A DNA stretch of 64,000 nucleotides, from the NCBI RefSeq assembly GCF_000004075.3, contig NC_026657.2, positions 36,690,732-36,754,731 on the forward strand. The letters run 5' to 3'. The notes under the pieces are model-generated. The model ran no database searches. It had not been told where the DNA came from and was given only the letters and a program-made list of their open reading frames with translations. Position numbers and translations under genes: made by a program. Source of the stretch: Cucumis sativus (taxonomy: Eukaryota > Streptophyta > Magnoliopsida > Cucurbitales > Cucurbitaceae). Within the stretch, counting starts at the first letter, position 1, and every line of letters begins with the position of its first letter. Of this stretch, positions 9,408-23,937 are shown piece after piece.

Positions 9408-10744
9408 TGATATGGAGAAATTAGAAGGAGATAGCTATGGAATGAGGAAAGGAAGAATGGAGAAAGGGTTTAAATATCCGAAGGTAGAGGAAGTGAAAGC
9501 TAGAGTGGGTCCAGCAGTGTCATTCGTATCTTTTTATCAAATCTTACCTCAGCATTCAATCAAATTTTACAATATCTCAATCATTTGTCATTTTTTTTCT
9601 TACCATAAAAATATTATTACAAAGGTTAATTTATTTTTTATATAAAATGCTAAAATATTTATAGGGACATGTAACAAAAAAAAAAAAAAAAAAAAAAAAA
9701 ATCATTTTGTTTTTAATATTACAAAACAAACAGAGTCAGAAAAGTGAAATATGAGGAAACTAAATTCAAATAAATGATTTTAATTACACATTCTCAAATT
9801 CCTCCCTTAGAAATATATATAACCTTTATATTATGTATCAACTATGAACGGATTACGAAGATTTATTACAAACATTCAAATTTTAAAATAGTAAAAAACG
9901 ATAAATTAACTATTTAATCTCATAAAAACCTAACATTTTATATATACTGATATTTTCTACGTCAATTATTCCACAGTAGTTACTAACATGTTTCTATATA
10001 TTACTTAAATTTATTTTTCTTCTTTCTTCTCTATAACTTATGCATCTTTCAATAATCTTTCATAATATAATATAATTTAAAGATATAATATAACTTTTTT
10101 AGAAAATAAATGAAATGTTATCACATTTTCATATCTAACTCAACTTGAAAATAAGGAGACTAACTAAAATGAATATTAAAAATGAAATATTAATTCTAAA
10201 TAAAAGTAACGAGACATAACTCTACATTAGATAAATATGAAAATATAATTCTTGGTCAAATGCTACAATAACTTATATTGTTAATTTTATATTTTAAAAA
10301 ATAACATGACATCCACGTGCAACATACGTACAAAAACTAGTAAAATAAAAGTGGAGTTCAACTATTGCGTTTTCATATACAAATTTGTAAAATCCTAAAC
10401 CCTGTTTTATTTTTAATTTTACAATAACCATCATCCAACTTGGATATTTTATTAAAATATTGCTATTTTTAAAACTTATTATCAAAATATTGCTTTTTTT
10501 TTTTTTTTAATTTGCATAAAGAGGGGGACTTACTTAATTTAAGGGAAAAAAAAGGAGTAGACGGGCGAGTCTCACCCTCTTCACACTTTTATTATCATTG
10601 TAGCATGTCGTGCCTATTAGTGATAGAATTTAAAAAATTTGCTATAACTCGTGAATATTTTGTAAAATTTGCCAAAATCATATCCTAATTCTGATTTAAT
10701 CAAAATAAATCCTACTCAAATTCCGTATGACGGTTCCATATTAG
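9408..10744. other. MCU 5' region, then AT-rich spacer
   Basis: The first 100-200 bases are less AT-rich and are the likely leader and promoter of the MCU gene, transcribed leftwards. A 26-base poly-A run lies at 9676-9701. Beyond it I see only AT-rich DNA. A TCTATTAGTGATAGA-like motif near 10614-10628 belongs to a dispersed family also seen near 16969 and 60494. Confidence 0.5.
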
Positions 10745-11450
10745 TTATCTAATAATTTTCAAATATAATATCAAAAGCAACATTACATGTAAAAATGTTG
10801 TCAAGAAATACATTAGTTTCATTTCATTTTTTTCTTGTCGTGACATAAGTTATTGAGATCTCATTAGTATACTCAGTTGTTTTATTTTCTTTGATATTTT
10901 TGTCAAAAGTTAAATTTTGGATTTCTTTTTGAAAATCCACATCTTTAATCGAGTTATTGACTTGATTATTTTTTCAAGGATTTTTATCTTTGAAACCTAC
11001 TAGTCTACCACACTTTTGACATGTTCCAGATTCATAATGACAACTTGTTGTGTAGAGATATTAATCTTTGGTGGAACATTTGCAGCTACTATATATGATT
11101 TTGTTACTTTCTTTGCATCTACAAATGCATCTGGTAACTGATTTACTATAGTTTGCAAATGAATTATTTCCTTAAATTTAAGTTCACATTAATTTGTACA
11201 AGGACCTAAATGAGACAATAATAAAACATCCTATGTAATTTCTTTTTTCAACTTCTTAATTCTTCCCCCTAATGTTGAAAATTTTGTCTAATTAAAATGG
11301 CAATTAGCAAATCGTGCAGTAAACACATCACCTATTAGGGGTTCAAGATATTTAATAATTGATGGAAAATCAAATCCAACATATATTTTTAGCCTACTTT
11401 GAGGACTCATCTTAGTACGTTGTGGTAGAGTAATTGAAATGTATCAAGAA
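10745..11450 (-). pseudogene. Ty1/copia pol relic (integrase-to-RT linker region)
   Basis: Conceptual translation of the minus strand gives stretches typical of plant Copia polyproteins between integrase and reverse transcriptase. In order these are LPQRTKM, YVGFDFPSIIKYLEPL, GDVFTARFANCHFN, LGGRIKKLKKEITW, HLQTIVNQLPDAF, a GRLVGFKDKNP segment (family form GRPIGSKDKNPRK), and ISITYV followed by DNIFTCNVAFDI. Stop codons and frameshifts interrupt it, and gag, integrase core, RT and RNase H are absent. This is a dead, internally deleted fragment of the retroelement whose probable LTR lies just to the right. Confidence 0.8.
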
Positions 11451-11604
11451 ATATAAAATAATTGTTTTATGATGATCATATTCTTAATAACATTTCATTG
11501 TATCAAACTTCCATGATAAATAATTATTACTTTTAGAATCAAACAACATTTATTATATTAATTATAATGAGTAAGAAAAAATCGACATACTCTTAGGACA
11601 ACTA

Positions 11605-11930
11605 GAGCTCATGCTGATAATGTGTTGTGAAAATGAGGCACAACCAGAATACGCAAACCGAAAAAATATAATATTAAAATAATAAATAAAGAAATAAGAA
11701 AATTAGAAAAATTAAAATTTCTCCACTTTCTCCAACTAATTTGGAATTAACTCCTCCAATATGAGTGCATCTTACAATTCTACCAAAATGCCACTATTTA
11801 TAGGCAATTTGACAAGCATAAGGTAAGTTACATAACCATTAAAGGTGTGTATCTTATAAACACATAGGATGAACGTTGGATGATTGATAGAGATAAAACA
11901 TGTGACTTTAGCCACTAAACACACTAATAA
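11605..11930 (-). mobile_element. Probable Copia LTR with adjoining primer-binding-type sequence
   Basis: On the minus strand, TTATCAGCATGAGCTC (11605-11620) follows an LTR-like end (CACAACA, near 11623). The form TTATCAGCACGAGC is typical just inside the 5' LTR of many plant Copia elements. The LTR side includes a TATAAATAG box near 11795 on the minus strand. The outer border is uncertain and no target duplication was found. With the pol relic at 10745-11450 this looks like a 5' LTR joined to a pol fragment by deletion. Confidence 0.5.
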
Positions 11931-14900
11931 GCATCTATTTAATAGTATTTATAACAATTTCGTTATTTTCCCTATTTTTTCAAAATATAAGTAACATTAT
12001 TACCTTTAACGATGTTTGCATAAATTCTTGGAGATTTTGGATAGAAAGTTTGAAGAGTTGTGAGTATTTTATTTTTGTAGTTTAATAATTTATAAAATAT
12101 TAAATGAATGAGAAAAAGGGAGTGGTCCAAAGGCATTGGAGCATAGTGCGTGGAGGGGGTGGGCTAGCAGCCTAGCAATGTACATACCACAATACATCTT
12201 CCTAATGTTTTAAGTTTAGAGTTTTGTTATTACTTGTTCCTCACGATTCAACACCCTCTTTTTTGTTTTTCCAGCTTCATCCCTTTTAGACCATTTCTTT
12301 TTATTAATTAGCTTTGCCTTTAATTCCCACATTTTATTAAAATATATTATTTTAAATGATGGACAAAGGGGTGGGATGTATGAGATTCCTAAAACAAGGG
12401 GAGGAAAACTTGTGAGATTCAGATTCCAAAAATTAGAATTCCCAAATCGAAGGAAAAGTAAATAGAACAAAACATATAATTTGAAGTTGTAGCTACAAAC
12501 GAAGATGCATTGCCAAATAGAGGGAATCCGAACAATTTGGGGATTTTTGGGACACTATAATATTTAATTTTACTCATGTCCCTCTCACAATTCCATTGTT
12601 TATTAATTTATATATGCATGGCTGCCTCTCTACCGCTCTGCCTCTCGACTTTGTGCTTAGTGGAATATCTATTTGCCCCATTATGGTCACGTGATTTCAG
12701 CATGGATTATTATTCCTCCCTCCCTCTTTCATACCTCACACATCACTCCACTACTCCCCCTTTCCCTTTTATCCCACACCCCCCCTCTCATATATATATA
12801 TACATAATTAATATCCACAAAACTATAATATCATATCATCTAACTTTCATACTTACTTATTTTTCTCCTATTGCTTCCCAATTCTCTAAACAACTCAACT
12901 TCAATAATAGCAATAATTCAACATTATAAAAAATGATGGACTAAAATAGTTGATAATTCAAAATTATATTTTAAAACCAATTGGTAAGTTTTGATTCATT
13001 TGTAAAAGAAATTAGAGTAAATTGAAATAATTTTTAAATATGTATTTGAGTTATTGGTTAAATACACTCAAAATCTGAAAGTGTATTATTATATTATGAT
13101 TATTATTTTTGAATATTTTCAAATATAAAGAATTAGATTCACAAAATTTTAAAAATATAGCAAAATCTTTAAGACTATCGATAAAAGTCTCTGTTAGCAG
13201 AAGTCTTATCTAATAAACTTTAGTATATTTGTATTTTTTTTAAAAAAGTTATTGTACATTTAATTATTATTTATTATAATTATGCATGCTTTTTAAAAAT
13301 AATTAATATTTTCCTTCCTTCTTTATATATATTTGTATTTTATGATGTGTCATTATATTTTATTGTTCTCATGCTCCCTGCCACGTTTCTTCTATCCAGA
13401 TGAGTTTCCCATATTATATTCTTTATATCATGATCATCTTATTTCTCCTTTTTTTTTTTAGGTACAATATAAATTATGAAATGAGGGTAAATTTAGTACA
13501 TTACATCTTGTATATAAATAATATCTTTAACTAGTTGAACTATATATATATATATATATATAATAACTTCCGTTCAATTAAATAATTAAATAGATTATAG
13601 TGCTGGTTGCTATTTTCTTTGTTTTCTTTCTAGCAATTTATTTATTCATTAATTTTAGTGAAAAACCATATTTTAGGTTTATAAAAATTAATTGCAATCT
13701 TACAGGTCCTCTAAATATATATATGGTAGGTTGATAGACGATGGATCTAGATAATGAGAACAGTACAATTCTAACAACATAGTTAACATCTTTCACTGAA
13801 AGAAAGTATTTTTAATAATTATATAATTCAACTTTAAATTAATCTTGAGGAATTAAATATGTGTTTTAGAGTGGACTAAAACATGAATTTGAAAGTCAGT
13901 CTGAAACATATATTATAAGGAAGACTAAGACGCTAAATTCACTATTGAATCAACTTTTTGTATAATAAAAAATGGTACAAGAACAATTGGAGGATAGCAA
14001 GTGGCTGCATATAAGACCCCAGGAAGATTATTAAAAAAAAAAAAAAAAATCTCACGTATGTTTGTTCTCTCTTCCTAATGTTTGTGCCAATTAAATATGG
14101 TATGGATGAAATCAAAAGATCATTATAAAATGATCCATATCAATTTATATCATCAAATTTAAAAATAAAATTCACAAAAAATATTTACAGTTGATATAAT
14201 GAAATTTTAGTGATATTTATGTTGAGAGTAAATAATTTGCAAAAAGACCAATAGATTCAATATTAAAGCAACAGACACATATAATTAAAATAATTGTTTT
14301 GGTATGGGAAGAATTGATGAGATAAATGGGAAAGTTAGGCATGAAATGGTGATCCTTTGTTGAAAGGAAAAGAACTCAAAACTCCCACTTGTTGATTGTT
14401 AATGTTATTATTATGATGAAGCTGTGCAGGGTAGCGTTGTCCGTGAAGGGAGAGATTGAAAAGGTAAAGAAGAGAGGTGAGAAGCGTGAGAGTGCGTTAA
14501 AATGAGGGGTTGGGTGGGGAAAGAAGGAATATTGGAAGGGCGTTTATGTAAAATGGAGAAAGTGGTGAGTCGAGTGGGAATCCAATCCAAGTATGAATAA
14601 CAACGTGACGTCGGTTTCAATTTAATTAAGGTACTAATAGAATAGAATAGAATAGAATAGCCACCATACCAATGTACCATACCAACACACAATTGTCAAC
14701 CTTCATTGTAAAAGAATATTATATGATTATATCCTCTAAATCATTTCATTTCTCCCTTTCTCAATCATTAATACTTTCCCACCTCTATCAATTAACTCCT
14801 AACCACATTTCCTCCCCTACACACTATTTTTCTACTTCATTCAACAACATCTCACTAACAAACAATCATCAACCATCCCCAACTCAACTGCTAGGTCTTT

Positions 14901-16240
14901 TTTATTACTTCTTTCTCACTAGCCAACCTTACAAGACATATATAGAACCATTCATATAAGGAAATAACAAATACCAACCATAAAAGCCTCCCACACCCTT
15001 ACGCATCAAATTAACAAGAAAAGTTTAAAATAAGGGATGCTGCTAAAATAACCACCAAATAATAAAAGAAATTTTTTACTGCCAATCAAGAACAATAAAA
15101 GTGTGAAATTATGTTTTGAAATAGTTTAAGATACGGTCAAACTGGTTTTAACGGTTTTCAAATCACTCCCAAACATATAGTTAAAAGTATGAGAGATGAT
15201 AAAAAGAATTATCTTGAAAACAAGAAAAATTAAAATATTTGTAATATATTATTGTAGTTTTAATTAATTTGAACTATTTTCAAATAAACGAAGATAGTCT
15301 ACTATTTGTGTCTATATGTATCATAATAGACAATGATAGATAGTAATCATGTCATTTAGAATAATTTTTCTGTTAATTTTGTTTGAGAATATGTTTTAGT
15401 TATGTGATGATTTTTATCAATGATTTTGAAGGTCAAAACATACATCACATAATTTTTAGAATGATAGCTAGTGTTTTACCAATTAAGTATTAAAGATTAA
15501 TGTTACTAACATAGTATTTAATTTTTATTAGATTGTAGATATTTTCATCGATAATTCCACTTTTCCTTGATATCAGTTAAGAGACGAGTGGATATTTTTA
15601 TTATTTGTCATTAAAAAAATCAACAAAACATAATAATTAAATAACAAAATGTATGTAATATAACATAAAATCATAACAGGCCTATTTACTCATTTAAGTT
15701 TAGTTTCTATTTACTCATTTAAGTTTAGTTTTTTAATTTTTTTAAAAATATTTATAGAGATGGATATTTTAATTGAAATTTTGGTGAAATTAAAACCTTG
15801 ATATTTATTTGTTTATTTTTTTAAAAAAAACAGAATGTTGATGAGTACATATGATTAGAAATTTGAAAGAAGTTTTTGGTTGGTAATTAAAAGGAATCAA
15901 CGTAAGCCCACTAAAGAACGTGAAAGCCAAGTAGACTATTTCTTTATTTTTGTGAGAAATCCCATTCTTTTGTTCTTCTGACGATGTCCACTTTTTATTT
16001 TCTCATTTAAAGTTTAAATACATTATTTTATATTTCCAAACCCAACTATTTTTTTAATCCATTTGTACACCTTTATTATACTCTACATTTTAAATTATTC
16101 TATATTTGTACACTCTTTTATTTTTTAAGAATAAATTAAGAAAATAAAAAGTAATTTAGGTAAATTCCCCATTCTTCTTTTTAAAATAGCATTTTATTTC
16201 AGAGTTAAAATTTCTCCAACTCCCCTACTTTAAATTATTT

Positions 16241-16273
<33 letters not shown>

Positions 16274-19200
16274 CTCTTATTTTAACATACATTGGTTTCT
16301 TAATTTTTAGCTAAACTTTAAACAAGTAATAACAAAATTATTGTCAACAATGTACTTTCACAATAACACTTAGTTGGGAGTGAGTAATGTAAAAATTTTC
16401 AAAAATAAAAATAAAAATCAGTTAGATATAGTAAAAGAAATATAAAATCCGTATAAAATACTTTTTGTAGAGAAAAAAAAATTAAACTAATTTGGATTGA
16501 AAATTAGAAATGGAATAATTTTGTGTTTGAAATAAACATTTATTCAAAGAGAAAAAAATGTGTAGAGTAAAATAGAAGGCAAAAGTAAAAATAATTGTAA
16601 AGAGTATTGTAAACAAAAATAAGTGCCCATGGGACCAAGGGATATGAATCTTTAATAGAATATTTATATCAACTTTTTCTTTTTTTTTTTAACTAAAACC
16701 CATGATTTCATTGGTTCCTCAATTTTTTTTCTTAAAGAAAAAATGTTAGTTCTTGAATTTGATGATGGATGACGAGTTGTTCTCAATTATAACAATCACA
16801 TATAATTAGAGCCAAATTCTAGAAGCCAAATTCTAGGTTTATTTTTTCGTTTTGATTTATAAAAGTTTTTAATTTGTTGGATTTTTTGGTTGAGGAAATT
16901 TGATTGAAGTATTTTTAAATATAGTAAAATAAGTTAAAATATTTATGAGTTATAGCAAAATTCTAGATTCTATCAATGATAGAACTGATAAACTTTTATC
17001 ATTGTCTATCATGTCACTAATTGAAGTATATCAGTGTCTATTAATGTTTGTTGTTGAATAAAATTTCAAATTTTGCTACACGTTAGTAAATATTTTATCA
17101 AAATTTCTACTTTTTACCATTGTCTAGTCTAATTTGTTTTTGGATAGTATATTTTCAATTTAATATGATTTTTATTTTAGTATTTTAAATTTTTAGAAGG
17201 TTCGTTCTAGACTATTAATTTTTCTAAAAAGAAAAACAACTATTCCACTCTACTATAATTTTTTTTATATATTTATAAATTTTTTTAACATTTTTTTATT
17301 TAAAATAATTATTCTATTATATGATTTCTTCAAATATTTTATTTAAAAGGTTATTGTCTCTACCTTACTTCATTTGAATTATGTTCACGATACACTCACT
17401 CAAAACTATATACTATTAATTTGTCAAAAATAAATTAAAAACAGCTGTTTATTAGAAAATTAAAGATAGAAATTGACATTTTAAAATCCAAGCTGCTAAA
17501 ATGGAACAAATTTAAAAATTAAAAACGGGTGCTTCCATAAATAGTAAAAAATTTATAACATTTTTTAAATTATAAAAATATAGTAAATTTAAAAATTAAT
17601 AATATTTATTTAGTATGATTATAATTATTTGTTATATTTGTAATAGGTAAAAAGAAATGTATTATCGACTGTTTTTTAAAAATATTTTCATCGTATATAC
17701 AATTTTTCAATTAAATAAATATTTAAAAAGTTGATGGAGCCAAATGAAATAAAGTTAAATGGAACAATAATACAAATTTAAGGACTTAAAAAAATAATTT
17801 GAAAATTTATTGAGTGAAGTGAAACAAAAAAACAAAAAAAAAAAAGGAAAAGAAAATGAGGATTTAAAGCTAATAAATAGTTTTCTATAGAATAAAAAAA
17901 AGTTACATTTCTATCTTATCTTTGTGATAATTGTGAGGTGTGGAACACCTAAGACGATTGAAATAAAGAAGCGCCCATTTCTACTTACCGCCACCTCCTA
18001 AACTAACTTTTGCCTCTTCTCTATTCCTTTTTTTAATTATTATTATTATTTGGAAAAAAAAAAAAAGCATCTCTTTTTCTTTAACATTTAAATTTCATAC
18101 TTTCCTCTCTATTTTGAATTTGAATTTTCAGTTTTATCACATTAATTAGTCCTAAAAAAAGAAATAAACAGACGTTCTGATCTAGCAATTGAAAAGTTAA
18201 AGTTGTCGGTTGTAAATTTCATTCTTTGTTTAACCTAAAACATTTATGATATCTACCATTAAAGACTAAGTCATGTTATATTTTATTAACTTCTTCTATT
18301 GTAGGTGTCAACAGTACGCAACCCCACTTACTAAACAGATATATATTGGATGTCAAGAGTACACAACTTCTCTTACTAAACTTAACCACCATAATCCTCA
18401 TTTTTTAATGACAAAAATATAGATTATGAAAAAAATTATTTGCATGAATGCTTTTTTTTCCTCCCTCTATCTATCTATTCTGTTAGGGAGATTCTTCTTA
18501 AAGATAATGAAAGTTTGGAGTGATGTAGACAAAGAGTTCGTTAAAATTGAACGAACATTTTTGCATGATATTTAATATGTTGGCATTAATCCTTTTTGTT
18601 TCAGTGTTTGTCTTGTACAAGATAGTGACCCACGTTCTAAATTAGGGGTGGAGGACGGAGACTTGGCGATTAGTGACAAATATGGATGATGTAGACAACT
18701 ACGATTGAACATAACCTTAAAAAATTAAATTTCGCTACATCGACGCTACCAAGATTTTTATTACCTTTTAGTATAGGTTCCTTTTTTATTATTTTCATTT
18801 TATTTGAACTAATTCTTCCCATCTTTTTAGTTTTAGGTTTTTGTGTGAGAGAAAGTGGACAAAATTTTTCTTTACTAAGCCATAGTTTCGTGGTTTTAAG
18901 TCCAATTTCTAGATTTTTTTTTTTTTTGTTTTCCTTTAGTTGGTTCTTTGTTTTTCTTTTATATTTATCACATTGGAGATAATGTTAGAAATTTAGAAAT
19001 TAAGTTAGGTAGGGTACGTCTAATGTTCTGGTTGAAGTCCTTGAGCATCTAAGCTTCGACTATTGTACTTTTGTTCTTGGTTGAATTACCTTGATCATGT
19101 TTTGTGTGGTTCATTATGATGCTCGGTATATACACACTCTTAATTGATTAATTTGTTTGATGTTTGAAACATGCAATCATGATTTTTTTTAATGTGTTCT

Positions 19201-19755
19201 CTCTCGAATATTAAAGAAAATTTGAGTTTTTCAAATTTTCTTGGAGCTTTAGCTTCAAAGTCTTCAACAACTTAAAGAAGTTTTAATCTCTTAAGTCTTT
19301 GATTTTTAAATTTTCAAAGCATTGAAGTTTCGATGTTTAGTTTTTCAAACTTTGAAATCTTCAAACTTAAGTAGTTTCAAAGCTTAAGAGGTTAAGTCTT
19401 CAAAACTTTTAGAGTTTAAAGACTAAGAATTTTAGAATTGAAGTTTTTTCGATCTCTTCAATTTGAAGAGTAGGGTTTATATTTTAGAGTTGTCATGGTT
19501 ATTACGTGGACTTAAAACCAAAAAATTGAGTTGAGGTAAAAAGTTAGGCTTGGAGCCAATATTTTTTAATCAACAAGATTGAATTGAGGTTGGACCATAG
19601 CCTCGATCAACTAATTTATTTGACACAATCCAATTTATAATATTAGGTGCAACTGGAAAGCTTAATTATCAATCATGTACTTAATCGTGTGGTATTATTT
19701 AAGTTACCATGAATTTGTTGTTGTGATCATAACCAAATTGTGTGGTATCATTTAA
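11931..19755. other. Gene-free AT-rich region with simple repeats
   Basis: No gene was recognised on either strand. Simple repeats include an AT run at 13541-13562, a poly-A run at 14033-14049, TAGAA repeats at about 14634-14660 and an AT run at about 16244-16272. A perfect TCTATCA-A-TGATAGA palindrome lies at 16969-16983. The 19010-19460 stretch is full of degenerate CTTCAAA/TTTGAAG words. Pyrimidine-rich islands near 12,560-12,930 and 14,690-14,960 give chance reading frames only. Confidence 0.55.
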
Positions 19756-19838
19756 TGTTAGATACTATATTAAATTTTCCTTCATCCATCAACTTAAGCT
19801 TTTGGATTGAATTTGTAGTTTAAGATAGTATCAGAGCA
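19756..19838 (+). mobile_element. Short LTR end plus tRNA-Met-type primer-binding site (TRIM-like relic)
   Basis: The sequence starts TGTTAGATACTATATTAAAT, continues through CTTAAGCTTTTGGATTGA, and runs into AGTATCAGAGC at 19827-19837. TGGTATCAGAGC is the standard primer-binding site complementary to initiator tRNA-Met in plant LTR elements. A very short LTR next to it suggests a TRIM-type element or a truncated LTR. No second LTR or coding sequence was found nearby. Confidence 0.5.
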
Positions 19839-19840
19839 GA

Positions 19841-22800
19841 TGGTTCATGAAAGTTGTACGTACAATTTTTGAAAATGGAAATTTGATTGGGATGAGATGG
19901 GATAAAATCTTTAAAGAAAATTGAGTATTTATTATTGTATAACTTTATGAGTAGTGAGAGTGTACAAGTTAAAAACCTTCAACCTAGAGAAAATAAAACC
20001 AATCCATATATAAAAGCTAATAATGTATTTGTTTATTATTAGTTTTGGCATTGTCCACTCGTAAAACAACACAATATAAACAAATTTAATTATTATGGTT
20101 AACCTTAGGCAACCCTATCTACGGTTTCCTTTATTTAACTTATCATCCACCATCTAAATTTGTTCAATTTTAGAAGACCAAGCAAATACATAAATTATAC
20201 AATCATTTAATTCCTAATTAATTAGTTTTTTTTAATTATTAAGAAATATGAAAATAAAATTATTATTGCAAACAATAAATTAAAATTAATTAAGAAGTCC
20301 CAGAGCAGAAATTATTTGTTTAATTGAAAATATGAAGCATGATTGATGTAGCTCCAAATTGAAGCAGCTACATCACCAATACAAACTAAATTTTCATTAA
20401 TAATATTTTATGTGTAATCAAGTGATTGTGTGTTTGTGAGTGGACAATTTTTGGACCTATTTCTCTTGCAATAATGCTTCATTGTGTCACAAACAACTCA
20501 ATTCCCCATTCAAAGTTAGTCAAAAAGTACAATAATTGAAAGTTAAATTAAAATTTTAATTATATAGACATATTGTTCCCCATTCAAAAATCAAAATAGA
20601 AACATTAGAACTCAACTATATTCTGATCTTTCTTTTTTCATTTTTTTTACTGAAGAGTGATGAAAGTAGAAAAAGTAGGGAAAGAAATGAAGAAAAGAAA
20701 ATCCCAACATTGTGGAGTGCATAATGACATTATTTTGACCAACTCATTAACACATCCAAATCTTTTTTGATTCAATCATTTAACATTCCAATGTCCTGAC
20801 AAAATTTGTGTCACTCTTTCATTCACCAAATTATTGAAAAAACAAATAATTCAAGAAATACACCTCATAATTTGAAAACTTTATCATAGTTAGGTGTATG
20901 ATGGAGACTAAGCTTTTATATAAACCAAAAAACAATTCTATATATTACCAATATGAGGTGGAATAGTTATGTAACCATCTTACAGTTTTTGGCCCTTTCT
21001 AAATTTGTTTTTCTATAATACATGAGACCCACAACTTGAATCTATACATATTTAATATCAATTATATTCAAAGATTAAAATACATCTATCTCAATTTTAC
21101 AAATATTATTATCAATAAATATGGATGTTGATGATGAATATTTATGTAAGTCATAAAACTTATGGATACCGACGGTTAAGATGCTCTTATTATGAAACGT
21201 GGGAGAAGGTAGGTAGTGTTAGGGATATTTGTATGGGGTTAGGTGTTGGCATGTGGACTCTCAATATAATTTGTTAGTTTTAATATGTAATTGGGCTTTG
21301 GTATTTAATGTGTAAAGAAAAAGGGGAGAGGCCCAAAAGGAGGCCCAATAGGAGGCCCATAAGAGAAAAGGGTAGGGCCCGGTAAAACATGAGAAGCACC
21401 GACGACACACTCTCTTTGAATGAAGTTTCCATTTGGGGAAGCGGGAATTCAATTTCATTTAAAATTCAAATTCCACTCACACCTAAGTCAGTAGCGCACA
21501 CACACACACACTGCGACTTTTAACGGAAACCCCATCACGTCACCCTCCCAACTCCCACACACTTTACTTTTAACATTTCTACTAAACAACCTTTTTTTTC
21601 TTTCCATCTAACTTTTTATTTTCTAATACACTTCATTTTAATTTCTCTTTTAACTATTATTACCTATTCCAAAATTCTTACTTTATATATATATTTTTTT
21701 TACTAATTACTGTAACATCTTTGCTATGAATTCCTCTACCCCAATTGTTAAACTAAAATATGATCAATTTTAATTATAAAATTGAAGTAACTTTTGTACT
21801 ATACAAAAGTTGAAATTGTGAAAATTTGAAAATAGATTTCACATTATGGTTCAAATTGATAGGATTAAAATGTATACATTAATGTGTGAATAAAGTTTTA
21901 TAATTGATATGAATATGATAGTGTTTATGATTTGTAGGGCCGTAATCATAATCTACTAAGTATAAAGAAAGAGGAAAATATTGCGTCCACACTCATTACA
22001 TACCATTCTTACCTTTCTTGTGTATTTTATTTATGTTGCATTTAATATATATACATATAGATGTATCCTACTCATATATTTTATACCCCACAACAGGAAT
22101 CAATCTAACCCAAAAATATATATATTTTTGGAATTTGGCTAAGAATTTAATTCTTTTATTTGATAAGTAAGCAAATCATGACAAGTAAGTGAGAACAAGC
22201 ATACTTCATTTTCAAAAACAAAATAGCTACCAAACAGGGTAGATGTATCTTTTTTTTTTATTGTTTTCAACTTTTTTCTCGTAGAGGTTTGAACTTTTGT
22301 ACCCAAGTGTCCTATGTCAATTAAACTATGCGTCAAATTGGTGGTTCTGTGACCTATACTATTAAGCATGTGAGTTATGTACTAAAAAATATAATGCCAT
22401 ATTGTTTAAAAATTTATTCCTAACATAAACATGGTTTAGTGTTCGTTTAGATTGGTTTTCTCAATGTTCACACTTTTTTTTAATTAGAAATACTTAAATT
22501 TTCAAATGAGTTAATTTAAAACCTTATTTAAACATTTAGAAAATTACTTTAAACACGCTATTAGTATTTAAAAAAGTGTTTATACTAACTTTCTAAATGT
22601 TTTCTACACTTTTTTTTAGCTAGAAAAAATTATTTAAATATTTAACAAGTCAATTCAAATCTATACATAATTGACATAGAATATGCATTATTGATAAAAA
22701 AAAAAAGAAAAAAGAAAAAAGAAAATTAGAGATTAAATTATGCATCCCACATATTTAGTTGAGTCTACCTAACCTATAAATAAATAATGAATTTTGTGGT

Positions 22801-23937
22801 GAGAGAAAAAACAAACTAAGAGAATTATACTCTACTTTTTTTTTCCATTCAAATATAATTCATGAATAAAATATGTTTTCATATAATATTACAATAACCC
22901 CATAGTTCATTACAAGAAATAAAAAAAAATTTATATCCTCAAATTTTAGATTAAAAATCAGTAATTATATTTTAAAAAGATTTGATAAAACAGTAATAAA
23001 TAAAAGGAGAAGTATTGAGACATATACTGAAAAATAAAATGATATGGTGTTCAAAGTAAATTAATAAATAAAAGTTTAGGATGATGTTTATCCTAATAAG
23101 GCAAAAATGAATTTTAATAGAATAATTAATTGAAGAAGATATAATATAACTTTGGTGGGAAAAAAATAGTAGAGGGGAGAGAGGGGGGGAGGGGGTCTGG
23201 GACCTTAGCACAGATTGCATTAAATGAGAGAAAAAGAGTTTGGTATGAGAAAATCGACAACCAAACGTGTGAGGGCCCCGCTTTGATTCTTAAAGATCTT
23301 TTCTTCTTTTCTTTTCCATTTTTCTTTAATAAAAATTCACTTTAATTCAAGCATTCAATTACACCTTCTTAGCTGTCACCTTTCCCCCTTCTCCTTCTCC
23401 TTCTCCTTCTCCCTTCATTCAAATACTCATTATATAATTTATATAGTATATGAAATAATCTGTTAAGTTCCTAAAACAACAGGACCAAGGTTGCGTAATA
23501 GAATCCACAAACTCCACATTTGAGATTTAAACAAAATTAATGTGGTGTCCATCCATATACAACTGAGCTGAGCGTATGGCAAACTAAACATAAAAGCCAT
23601 TCAAACAATATACACATTCATTTCAAGATACCCACTCTCCCCAGTCAGCATTCCATCCACGTTTAGGAAAATGAAGTCAGTAAGGACTTCTCTCAGTTTT
23701 CGAAGGTCTATTAGCCAGTCGTACGTACATTATATAAATTATATACTATATTTACCTACCATAATTACACTAACAAAAGGGTAATATAATACCTCAATAA
23801 CAAGCCACCATACTTATATTACACGGAACATTAATGTAGTGGGGAAGAAGTGGGAATTTCGGGTGCTACTGGTGTTTTTTTTCTTTTTCTTGTTAGAAAT
23901 GGATGAATATTGAACTTGGTGTTACAGCCTTTACTCG
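19841..23937. other. Gene-free AT-rich region
   Basis: No gene was recognised. Small features are a hairpin with 10-bp perfect arms (TGATGTAGCT/AGCTACATCA) at 20344-20375 and a CA microsatellite at 21496-21511. A less AT-rich stretch at about 21,180-21,560 has no coherent reading frame. The last 100 bases or so are probably the 3' untranslated region of the SAP30-like gene. Confidence 0.5.

Noticed and set aside
12576..12929. 117-codon plus-strand frame
   Set aside because: Composition is pyrimidine-driven with no family resemblance; likely chance.
14411..14959. Frames on both strands around 14.4-15.0 kb
   Set aside because: Ser/Thr/Leu-rich translations of CT-rich DNA without conserved motifs or exon partners.
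20344..20375. microRNA precursor
   Set aside because: Arms are only 10 bp and no known plant microRNA sequence is present.
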